Positions 8,825 to 15,255 of a stretch of 64,000 nucleotides of DNA are shown here, one piece after another. The number at the start of each line of letters is the position of its first letter. Position 1 is the stretch's first letter. The position numbers and the translations under genes were made by a program. The notes beneath the pieces are model-generated. The model saw only the letters and a program-made list of their open reading frames with translations. It did no database searches and was not told the DNA's origin. The DNA comes from Kiloniellales bacterium (lineage in GTDB: Bacteria; Pseudomonadota; Alphaproteobacteria; Kiloniellales; JAKSBE01), in contig JASJBF010000018.1 in NCBI GenBank assembly GCA_030066685.1, positions 62,001 through 126,000 of the forward strand. Direction: 5' to 3'.

Positions 8825-8836
8825 GGCTCATGTCCT

Positions 8837-8864
8837 CCTGGTGGCGTCTGCCTGGTGGCGTCTG
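8837..8864. repeat. Perfect 14-bp tandem duplication before flgG
   Basis: The unit CCTGGTGGCGTCTG occurs twice without a gap (8837-8850 and 8851-8864) in the 51-bp flgF-flgG spacer, just upstream of the flgG ribosome site. It lengthens the spacer by one unit and looks like a slippage product. Confidence 0.9.
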
Positions 8865-8875
8865 CGGCCTTGCGG

Positions 8876-9598
8876 CTAGTTGTTCTTAATCAATGACTGG
8901 ATCGCGCGGCGCTGGCGCTCGTGCTCCTGCTCGGAGAGGCGCTGTGCGGCCTGATAGCTTCGCAGGGTGTCGATCATCCGGGTCATCTCGCCGACGCCTT
9001 GGACGTTCGAGGCCTCCAGCATGCCCTGGACCACCTCGGCGCCGACCGCGGCGACCGCCGTCGCCTCGCCGGCGTCGTAGGCGTTGCCCTTGACCCGCTG
9101 CAGCAGCTGCTCGTCGTCGAAGGTCACGACGTCGAGCCGGCCGAGCTCGCCCTGTTCGGTCGAGACCGTGCCGTCGGCGGCGATCTGGATGTCGGTGGCG
9201 TCGATCGGCACGACGACGGGACCGCCGCCGGCCAGCACCGGGTCGCCGGCCGCCGTGGTCACCTGGCCCTGGGGGTCGAGCTTGAAGTGGCCGTCCCGGG
9301 TGTAGCGCGGCCCCTGAGGGGTATCGATGACGAAGTAGCCGGGGCCGTCGATCGCGACGTCGAGGGCCGCGCCGGTGCTCGCCATCGGGCCGATCGAAAG
9401 GTCGCGCAGCTGCGCCGGGTCGCGGACGAAGCTGACGGCCTCGCGCCCATCGCCGCGGCCGGCCAGGAACTCCCGGAACAGCAGTTGCTCGCCGCGGTAG
9501 GCGGTGGTGTTCATGTTCGCCAGGTTGTTGGCGATCATCTCCATCTGGCGGCGCAGCGTCACCTGGCGCGAGAGGGCGACATAGCCGGGATTGTCCAT
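8876..9598 (-). CDS. flgF: Proximal rod protein FlgF
   Basis: A 240-residue protein. The N-terminus NPGYVALSRQVTLRRQMEM and NNLANMNTTAYRGEQLLFRE is the FlgF form of the rod-protein motif. The centre has GAALDVAIDGPGYFVIDTPQG and the C-terminus LEASNVQGVGEMTRMIDTLR. It polymerises in the proximal rod. It is first in the operon flgF-flgG-flgA-flgH, with a -24/-12 promoter-like site about 78 bp upstream. Confidence 0.95.
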   Translation of the reverse strand: MDNPGYVALSRQVTLRRQMEMIANNLANMNTTAYRGEQLLFREFLAGRGDGREAVSFVRDPAQLRDLSIGPMASTGAALDVAIDGPGYFVIDTPQGPRYTRDGHFKLDPQGQVTTAAGDPVLAGGGPVVVPIDATDIQIAADGTVSTEQGELGRLDVVTFDDEQLLQRVKGNAYDAGEATAVAAVGAEVVQGMLEASNVQGVGEMTRMIDTLRSYQAAQRLSEQEHERQRRAIQSLIKNN

Positions 9599-9675
9599 CT
9601 CTGATCACCTTCTGCAGTGGTCCGTTCTCGGAGCGCGGCTTCGCCTGCCGACGCCGGTCTTCGGGTGCAGCCCCG

Positions 9676-9691
9676 TGCATCCGCCGTGCCA
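9676..9691 (-). promoter_or_regulatory. Sigma-54 (-24/-12) promoter for flgF-G-A-H
   Basis: On the minus strand the site reads TGGCACGGCGGATGCA, matching TGGCACG-N4-TTGCA at every constrained position except one T, with GG and GC ten bases apart. It ends 78 bp before the flgF ATG. The match and placement make a real RpoN promoter likely. An enhancer-binding activator would be needed; none is encoded here, but FliX, which works with FlbD in Caulobacter, is. Confidence 0.72.
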
Positions 9692-9879
9692 GGTCGGAGA
9701 CTCGCGCAATTTCAGGTGGTTAGAAGAAAGCGCCCGCTGCCGGCGCGGCGCAGGGCCGGTCTGGAGGCAGGCCTTGCCTAGCACTTATTGCCGAGGCTCG
9801 GACTCAACCTCTTGTTAAGGTGCCCAACCTATTCTTCCAAAAGAATTAGTCATAATTGCAGCATGCGGGGTTAGGACAT

Positions 9880-10413
9880 ATGGCCGAAGACGCGGCGACG
9901 GCGGGCGAAGCCGAAATCGCGATGGAGGAGAAGAAGGGCGGGATGTCGGGCAAGAAGCTCGTGCTCTTCATCGTCCTGCCTCTGCTCCTCGTCTCCGGCG
10001 GCGGGGCCGCCGCCTTCTTCCTCGGCGCCCTGGACGGGCTGCTCGGCAAGGGCGCGCCGCCGCCCGAGGTCGCCGCCGTCGACCCCGCGGCGGCTCCGGC
10101 GGCCGGTGAGGGGGTCTTCTTCGACCTGCAGGAGATGCTGGTCAACCTCAACACCGGCGGGCGCAAGACCCACTACCTGAAGATCTCGGTCAGCCTCGAG
10201 GTCGGCTCGGAGGAGGACGTCCTCCAACTGCAGCGGGTCATGCCGCGCATCGTCGACAGCTTCCAGGTCTACCTGCGCGAGCTGCGCATCGAGGACCTGC
10301 ACGGCTCGGCGGGCCTGCAGCGCCTGCGCGAGGAGCTGCTGCTGCGGGTCAACTCGGCGGCCCAGCCGACCGTGGTCCGCGACGTGCTGTTCCGGGAAAT
10401 GCTGGTGCAATAG
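9880..10413 (+). CDS. fliL: Flagellar basal body-associated protein FliL
   Basis: A 177-residue protein starting MAEDAATAG, with AGGA five bases before the ATG. A single membrane helix (about residues 22-43, LVLFIVLPLLLVSGG) is followed by an Ala/Pro linker and the FliL periplasmic domain (FFDLQEMLVNLNTGG, YLKISVSLEV, and a C-terminal VRDVLFREMLVQ). FliL rings surround stator units and support torque. It starts the long motor operon; fliM follows after three bases. An in-frame ATG at 9856 lacks a ribosome site. Confidence 0.93.
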   Translation: MAEDAATAGEAEIAMEEKKGGMSGKKLVLFIVLPLLLVSGGGAAAFFLGALDGLLGKGAPPPEVAAVDPAAAPAAGEGVFFDLQEMLVNLNTGGRKTHYLKISVSLEVGSEEDVLQLQRVMPRIVDSFQVYLRELRIEDLHGSAGLQRLREELLLRVNSAAQPTVVRDVLFREMLVQ

Positions 10414-10416
10414 GCG

Positions 10417-11505
10417 ATGGCTGACGACGAAGAGATCCAGACCGAGGCCGCCGCGGGGGAGGGCGCCGGTGACCAGGACGCCCTGATGGCCGAATGGGAA
10501 GCCATGGCCGAGGGCGAGGGGGCGGGCGAGGACGGCTCCGCGCGGGTCCTGGACCAGAGCGAGATCGACAGCCTGCTGGGCCTCGAAGACGACGCGGCTG
10601 GGGCCGGCGACCGCTCGGGCGTCTTCGCCATCATCAACTCGGCCCTGGTGTCTTACGAGCGCCTGCCGATGCTCGAGGTGGTCTTCGACCGCCTGGTCCG
10701 GATGATGTCGACCTCGCTGCGCAACTTCACCTCCGACAATGTCGAGGTCAGCCTGGACACCATCACCTCGATCCGCTTCGGCGACTATCTGAATTCGATC
10801 CCTTTGCCGGCCATGCTGACCCTTTTCAAGGCCGAGGAATGGGACAACTACGGCCTGCTGACCGTGGACAGCGCCCTGATCTACTCCATCGTCGACGTCC
10901 TGCTCGGCGGCCGCCGCGGCACCGCTGCGATGCGCATCGAGGGCCGGCCCTACACCACGATCGAGCGCAACCTGGTCGAGCGCATGGTGACGGTGGTGCT
11001 CAACGACCTCTCGGCCGCCTTCGACCCGCTGTCGCCGGTGACCTTCCGCTTCGAGCGCCTGGAGATCAATCCGCGCTTTGCCGCCATTGCCCGGCCGGCC
11101 AACGCCGCCATCGTCGCCAAGCTGCGGGTCGACATGGAGGACCGCGGCGGCCGCATCGAGTTGCTGCTGCCCTATGCCACCCTGGAGCCGGTGCGCGAGC
11201 TGCTGCTGCAGATGTTCATGGGCGAGAAGTTCGGCCGGGACTCGATCTGGGAAGGCCATCTCACCTCCGAGCTCTGGCAGACCGAAGTGGAGATCGAGGC
11301 GGTGCTGGACGAGTTCGAGCTCAAGCTGGGCGACGTGATGAACTGGCAGGTCGGCAGCCAGCTCGAGCTCAACTGCGCGCCCAGCTCGAAGGTCGGGCTG
11401 CGCAGCGGCGAGGTCACGATGGCGCTGGGCAACATGGGCCGCAAAGGCGGCCACATCGCGGTCCAGATCACCGACAAGCTGGTGCGGGAGGGCGACATCG
11501 CATGA
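10417..11505 (+). CDS. fliM: Flagellar motor switch protein FliM
   Basis: A 362-residue protein. FliM normally begins with its CheY-binding peptide; here that peptide (LDQSEIDSLLG, residues 45-55) follows a 44-residue acidic extension. The middle CheC-like domain includes NSALVSYERLPMLEVVFDRL and YTTIERNLVERMVTVVLNDL. The C-terminal SpoA/FliN-like domain ends near KGGHIAVQITDKL. FliM is the switch-complex subunit that receives phosphorylated CheY. It is directly downstream of fliL and overlaps the next gene by four bases. Confidence 0.96.
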   Translation: MADDEEIQTEAAAGEGAGDQDALMAEWEAMAEGEGAGEDGSARVLDQSEIDSLLGLEDDAAGAGDRSGVFAIINSALVSYERLPMLEVVFDRLVRMMSTSLRNFTSDNVEVSLDTITSIRFGDYLNSIPLPAMLTLFKAEEWDNYGLLTVDSALIYSIVDVLLGGRRGTAAMRIEGRPYTTIERNLVERMVTVVLNDLSAAFDPLSPVTFRFERLEINPRFAAIARPANAAIVAKLRVDMEDRGGRIELLLPYATLEPVRELLLQMFMGEKFGRDSIWEGHLTSELWQTEVEIEAVLDEFELKLGDVMNWQVGSQLELNCAPSSKVGLRSGEVTMALGNMGRKGGHIAVQITDKLVREGDIA

Positions 11506-11954
11506 GCCTGTCCCTTATCATCGACGCCGTCGTCATCCTGCTGCTGCTGGCGACCATCGGCTACGCCGCGGTGTTGAACCGCCGGCTGATCCGCCTGCGC
11601 AGCGCCAAGGACGATATGGCGGCGCTGCTCAAGGAGTTCGGCGAAGCGGGCGCGAAGGCGCAGCAGGCGCTGGCCGCCCTGCATGGCGAGGGCCAGGCCA
11701 CGGCCGAGAAGCTGGACGGCCTGCTCGAGCGGGCCAGGTCTCTGAGCGACGACCTGGTGTTCCTGATCGACCGCGGCGACCGACTGGCGGATTCCCTGGC
11801 GGCCTCCGAGGCCGGCACCGCGGGCCGCAAGCCGGCGGCGAAGCGGCCGACCCGGCCGGCGCCGGTGGTCGTTGCCGGAACCGAGCCGGCGCGCGACGAC
11901 AAGGCCGGCGGGTCCGCGGCGGCGCTCTTCAAGTCCCTGCAGGGCATGCGTTAG
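11502..11954 (+). CDS. DUF6468-like membrane-anchored protein of flagellar operon
   Basis: A 150-residue protein that overlaps fliM by ATGA. One N-terminal membrane helix (LIIDAVVILLLLATIGYAAV) is followed by a cytosolic coiled coil (LIRLRSAKDDMAALLKEF and onward) and a disordered, Ala/Pro/Lys-rich tail. I recognise it as the small protein often found between fliM and motE in Rhodospirillales, annotated as a DUF6468 family member. Its function is unknown to me; the strict coupling to fliM suggests a role at the switch or stator. Confidence 0.75.
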   Translation: MSLSLIIDAVVILLLLATIGYAAVLNRRLIRLRSAKDDMAALLKEFGEAGAKAQQALAALHGEGQATAEKLDGLLERARSLSDDLVFLIDRGDRLADSLAASEAGTAGRKPAAKRPTRPAPVVVAGTEPARDDKAGGSAAALFKSLQGMR

Positions 11955-11976
11955 AACCCCCGGGGAGGACGGCAGC

Positions 11977-12600
11977 ATGAATCTCAGGCTCTTACCCCTG
12001 CTCATCGTCGCCGCGATGGTGATGCTGGGTGTGCGTGCCGGCGATCTCTGGCAAGGCCTCGCCCAGGCCGCAACCGCCGAGACCGCCGAAACTCAGGTCG
12101 CGCCGCCGCCGCCCGACACCCAGCCTGCGGCCGCCGGCGCCGAGCCGGCTCCCGCGGAGGTCCGGCCGGTCGACCCCTTCTCGCTGACCGACAGCGAGAT
12201 CGAGCTCCTGCAGAAGCTCTCGGCACGCCGGGAAGCGCTGGAGCAGCGCAGCCTGGAGCTGGAGCAGCGCGCGGTCCTGCTGAGCGCGGCCGAGGCCCGG
12301 ATCGAGGAACGCATCCAGGAACTCAAGGCGCTGCAGGCCAACATCGAAGGCATGATCGAGCAGCGCGACGAGAAGCAGGAGGCCCAGCTGCGCAGCCTGG
12401 TCAAGATCTACGAGAGCATGAAGCCCAAGGAGGCGGCGCGGATCTTCGAGGAGCTCGACATGACCGTCCTGCTCGAAGTCATCGACCGGATGAAAGAGCG
12501 CAAGTCGGCGCCGATCCTGGCCAAGATGAACCCCGACAAGGCCAAGGAGGTCACGGTCGAGCTCGCGGACAAGCACAAGCTGCCCCTGCGCCGCAACTGA
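11977..12600 (+). CDS. motE: MotE-like periplasmic motor chaperone
   Basis: A 207-residue protein with a signal or anchor helix (LLPLLIVAAMVMLGVRAG), a Pro/Ala linker, and a long coiled coil of about residues 70-140 (LSARREALEQRSLELEQR onward). The C-terminal segment YESMKPKEAARIFEELDM with APILAKMNPDKAKEV resembles the MgtE N-terminal fold. This layout matches MotE, which in Sinorhizobium stabilises the periplasmic motor protein MotC. No MotC is recognisable in this window, so the client may be the large TPR protein at the end of the operon (inference). Confidence 0.82.
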   Translation: MNLRLLPLLIVAAMVMLGVRAGDLWQGLAQAATAETAETQVAPPPPDTQPAAAGAEPAPAEVRPVDPFSLTDSEIELLQKLSARREALEQRSLELEQRAVLLSAAEARIEERIQELKALQANIEGMIEQRDEKQEAQLRSLVKIYESMKPKEAARIFEELDMTVLLEVIDRMKERKSAPILAKMNPDKAKEVTVELADKHKLPLRRN

Positions 12601-12734
12601 GGCGGCCGGCAGGGCCCGGGCGAACCTCGGTTTTCCCAGGATTCACGCGGAATTAACCGCATCCCGCTAGTTTGGGATCGCGCCTTTGGTCTTACCCCAA
12701 AGGATCAGATCACACTGCGACGCGGGGAAGCCGA

Positions 12735-13124
12735 ATGTCGACCGTCGACAAGAACATGCCCATCCTGATCGTGGATGACTACAAGACCATGCTGAGGATC
12801 ATCCGGAACCTGCTGAAGCAGCTCGGCTTCAACAACGTCGACGAGGCGACCGACGGCAGCGCGGCGCTCCAGAAGATGCGCGACCGCTCCTATGGCCTGG
12901 TCATCTCCGACTGGAACATGGAGCCGATGAGCGGTCTGCAGCTCCTGCAGGAGGTGCGCGCCGACGCCCAGCTGCAGACCGTGCCCTTCATCATGGTGAC
13001 CGCCGAGAGCAAGAGCGAGAACGTCGTCGCGGCCAAGCAGGCCGGCGTGACCAACTACATCGTCAAGCCGTTCAACGCCGCGACCCTGAAGACCAAGCTG
13101 ACCACAGCCATCGGCGAATTCTGA
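12735..13124 (+). CDS. CheY-like single-domain response regulator
   Basis: A 129-residue receiver domain with no output domain. The acidic pocket is in ILIVDDYKTM; the phospho-acceptor Asp is in LVISDWNMEPMSG; the conserved Thr and Lys lie in IMVTAES and NYIVKPFNAATL. It most resembles CheY that binds FliM. The open frame begins earlier at 12672, but MSTVDKNMPILIVDD is the expected start. It lies between motE and the CheZ-like gene, inside the motor operon rather than with cheA/cheW, which are not in the window. Confidence 0.92.
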   Translation: MSTVDKNMPILIVDDYKTMLRIIRNLLKQLGFNNVDEATDGSAALQKMRDRSYGLVISDWNMEPMSGLQLLQEVRADAQLQTVPFIMVTAESKSENVVAAKQAGVTNYIVKPFNAATLKTKLTTAIGEF

Positions 13125-13137
13125 GGCGCGTTCCGCG

Positions 13138-13791
13138 ATGACCGCCGCGTCGCAGAGGGCGGACCTGGACGCGCGCCTGGCCGCCCTGTCCCGGTCCCAA
13201 GTCAAGCTCGATCCGAAGGACCTGGTCGAGGTGGTCGAGTCGATCATGACCACGATGGAGGGCGACGTCACCTCGGTGAACGTGCGCTTCTACGCCGAGA
13301 TCGAGGCGCTGGCCCGCTACATCCACGAGACCAAGGCCGAGATCGCCTCCCTGCGCCCGGACGAGATCACCGATACCCATCTGCCGACCGCGACCGACGA
13401 ACTCGAAGCGGTGGTCGGCGCCACCGAGACGGCGACCGAGGCGATCTTCGAGGCAGTCGAGAAGATCGAGGAGTTGACCGCCGGCATGGACCAAGAGGTC
13501 TCGGCCAAGGTCGTCGAGGCCGTGACCATGGTCTACGAGGCCTGCAGCTTCCAGGACATCACCGGGCAGCGCATCACCAAGGTGGTCAAGGCCCTGAAGC
13601 ACATCGAGGCCAAGGTGGAGGCGCTCCTGGAGGCCTTCGGCAGTGAGCTGAAGCGCGACGGGCGGGCCGCGGCGCCGGCTGTCGGGCCGGTCGATCGGCG
13701 GCCCGACGGGGCGCTGATGAACGGTCCGCAGCTGCCCGAGGACGCCAAGAGTCAGGACGACATCGACGCGCTTCTGGCCAGCCTCGATTGA
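13138..13791 (+). CDS. cheZ: CheZ-like protein phosphatase
   Basis: A 217-residue all-helical protein. The catalytic motif of CheZ is present as CSFQDITGQRITKVV, with Asp140 and Gln144 in the expected spacing. The C-terminus ends SQDDIDALLASLD, the amphipathic CheY-binding tail; it resembles the peptide in the FliM of the same operon. CheZ removes phosphate from CheY, here encoded 13 bp upstream. The long helical hairpin of about residues 25-170 matches the family. Confidence 0.88.
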   Translation: MTAASQRADLDARLAALSRSQVKLDPKDLVEVVESIMTTMEGDVTSVNVRFYAEIEALARYIHETKAEIASLRPDEITDTHLPTATDELEAVVGATETATEAIFEAVEKIEELTAGMDQEVSAKVVEAVTMVYEACSFQDITGQRITKVVKALKHIEAKVEALLEAFGSELKRDGRAAAPAVGPVDRRPDGALMNGPQLPEDAKSQDDIDALLASLD

Positions 13792-13798
13792 GGTCGTC

Positions 13799-14488
13799 AT
13801 GAGCCGGGCTGCAACGCCGCACCAGGGTGTGCAGAAGGACCCGAACATCGTCGCCCTGCTCAGCCTGCAGCTGCTGCTCCTGGCCTTCTTCATTCTTTTG
13901 AACGCCCTGTCCAAGTTCGAGGATGAGAAGACGCGCCGGGTCCTGGAGAGCGTGAACGACACCTTCAACGGCCAGGTGCAAGCGGTGCGCAACGCCGCCA
14001 GTTACAGCGGCGCGATCGGCAGCCTGGACGACGGCCGCAGCCTGGTGGCCGAGCTGAAGCGGCTCTTTACCTCGGCGCTGCCGGCGACCCGCGTCGAGCA
14101 GACCTCCCGGGCCAACGTCTTCCGTCTCGAGCTGCCCGCGACGAAGCTCTTCGAGGCCGGCAGCGTCGAGCTGCGCAGCGGCCGGCTGGGTCTGCTCGAG
14201 CGGATCAGCGATGCGCTCAAGCGGCGCCAGGCTCGGGGCCAGGGCTTCCGCCTGCGCTGGCTGCACGGGGTCGCCTCGACCCGCGAGCGGCGCCTCGCGG
14301 CGCCGGCGCCGAGCCTGCTCGAGATCCGCCGGCTCGGCCAGGTAATCGACGAGCTCCTGGCGCGCGGGGTCGCGGCGGACCGCCTGGCGATCGGTGTCGA
14401 GCCGATCGGCGAGGGCCGCATGGTGCTCGAGATCCGCCTGCCCGAAGGCCCCGGGACCGCCGGGGAGACCGGGGAGCAGAGGCGATGA
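13799..14488 (+). CDS. MotB-like protein lacking the proton-channel aspartate
   Basis: A 229-residue protein with one N-terminal membrane helix (NIVALLSLQLLLLAFFILL) and a periplasmic region with weak OmpA/MotB-like character. Aligned on the conserved helix end (ALSKFE against AMSRVE in the next gene), the essential MotB aspartate position is Ser22. It therefore probably cannot carry protons alone and may be an accessory or partner subunit. It overlaps the next motB-like gene by four bases. The family assignment is from layout and synteny. Confidence 0.7.
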   Translation: MSRAATPHQGVQKDPNIVALLSLQLLLLAFFILLNALSKFEDEKTRRVLESVNDTFNGQVQAVRNAASYSGAIGSLDDGRSLVAELKRLFTSALPATRVEQTSRANVFRLELPATKLFEAGSVELRSGRLGLLERISDALKRRQARGQGFRLRWLHGVASTRERRLAAPAPSLLEIRRLGQVIDELLARGVAADRLAIGVEPIGEGRMVLEIRLPEGPGTAGETGEQRR

Positions 14489-15255
14489 GCGACGACCACC
14501 GGGAAGACGACGAGCCCGTCGAGGAGCCGGTCGTCCTGGCCTCGGCGCCGCTTTTCGGCGGGGCCGCCGCCGCCCAGCCGGACAACAGCCAGGCCTGGAT
14601 GGTCACCTTCGCCGATCTGGTGGCCCTGCTGCTCACCTTCTTCGTCCTGCTCTTCGCCATGTCGCGGGTAGAAACCCGCGACTGGCAGAACCTGGTCGAC
14701 GCCCTGTCCCAGAGCCTGAACCGGATCAGCGAGAGCCGGATCGCGGTCCCCGACGTCGACCTCGACCTGAAGAGGGTTCAGCCGGTGCCGGGCGCCAACC
14801 TCGACTACCTCAGCACGGTGCTGCGCGACCAGATGGCGGGCCACACGGTCCTGTCCCGCGCCGTGCTTCGGCGCCAGGACGAGCTGCTGATCATCTCCCT
14901 GCCGGCCGACCTGCTGTTCGCGCCGGGCTCAGTCGAGCCCGCGGCCCGGGCCGACGATGCGCTCTTCGCGATCTGCGGGGTCCTGCGAAACCTGGAGAAC
15001 CGGATCGAGATCGCCGGGCACGCCGATCCGACGCCCCCGGGCGCCCGCTGGCCCTCGAACTGGAACCTTTCGCTCGGCCGCGCGCTCTCGGTCGCCGCGC
15101 GCCTGCAGGGCAACTGCTACCGCAAGGACGTGGTCGCCCTCGGCTTCGGCGACGCCAGGTTTGCCGACCTGCCGGCCGGCCTGCCCAGCGCCCAGCGCCG
15201 CGCCCTCGCGCGCCGGGTCGACATCGTCATCCACGAGACCGCGGCGCGGAAATGA
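14485..15255 (+). CDS. motB: OmpA-domain MotB-like stator protein
   Basis: A 256-residue protein with an acidic, cytosolic first 35 residues. The membrane helix WMVTFADLVALLLTFFVLL contains the channel aspartate (Asp44) as in MotB. The C-terminal OmpA/MotB peptidoglycan-binding domain shows IEIAGHADPTPPG and WNLSLGRALSVAARL. It would anchor a stator to the cell wall and conduct ions with a MotA partner. No motA is in the window. It is coupled to the preceding Asp-less paralogue and to the TPR gene by ATGA overlaps. Confidence 0.85.
   Translation: MSDDHREDDEPVEEPVVLASAPLFGGAAAAQPDNSQAWMVTFADLVALLLTFFVLLFAMSRVETRDWQNLVDALSQSLNRISESRIAVPDVDLDLKRVQPVPGANLDYLSTVLRDQMAGHTVLSRAVLRRQDELLIISLPADLLFAPGSVEPAARADDALFAICGVLRNLENRIEIAGHADPTPPGARWPSNWNLSLGRALSVAARLQGNCYRKDVVALGFGDARFADLPAGLPSAQRRALARRVDIVIHETAARK

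Noticed and set aside
9740-9790. Possible sigma-54 promoter before fliL
   Set aside because: The GG and GC elements (TGGAGGCAGGCCTTGC) are 11 bases apart rather than 10, and another near match has too short a spacer.
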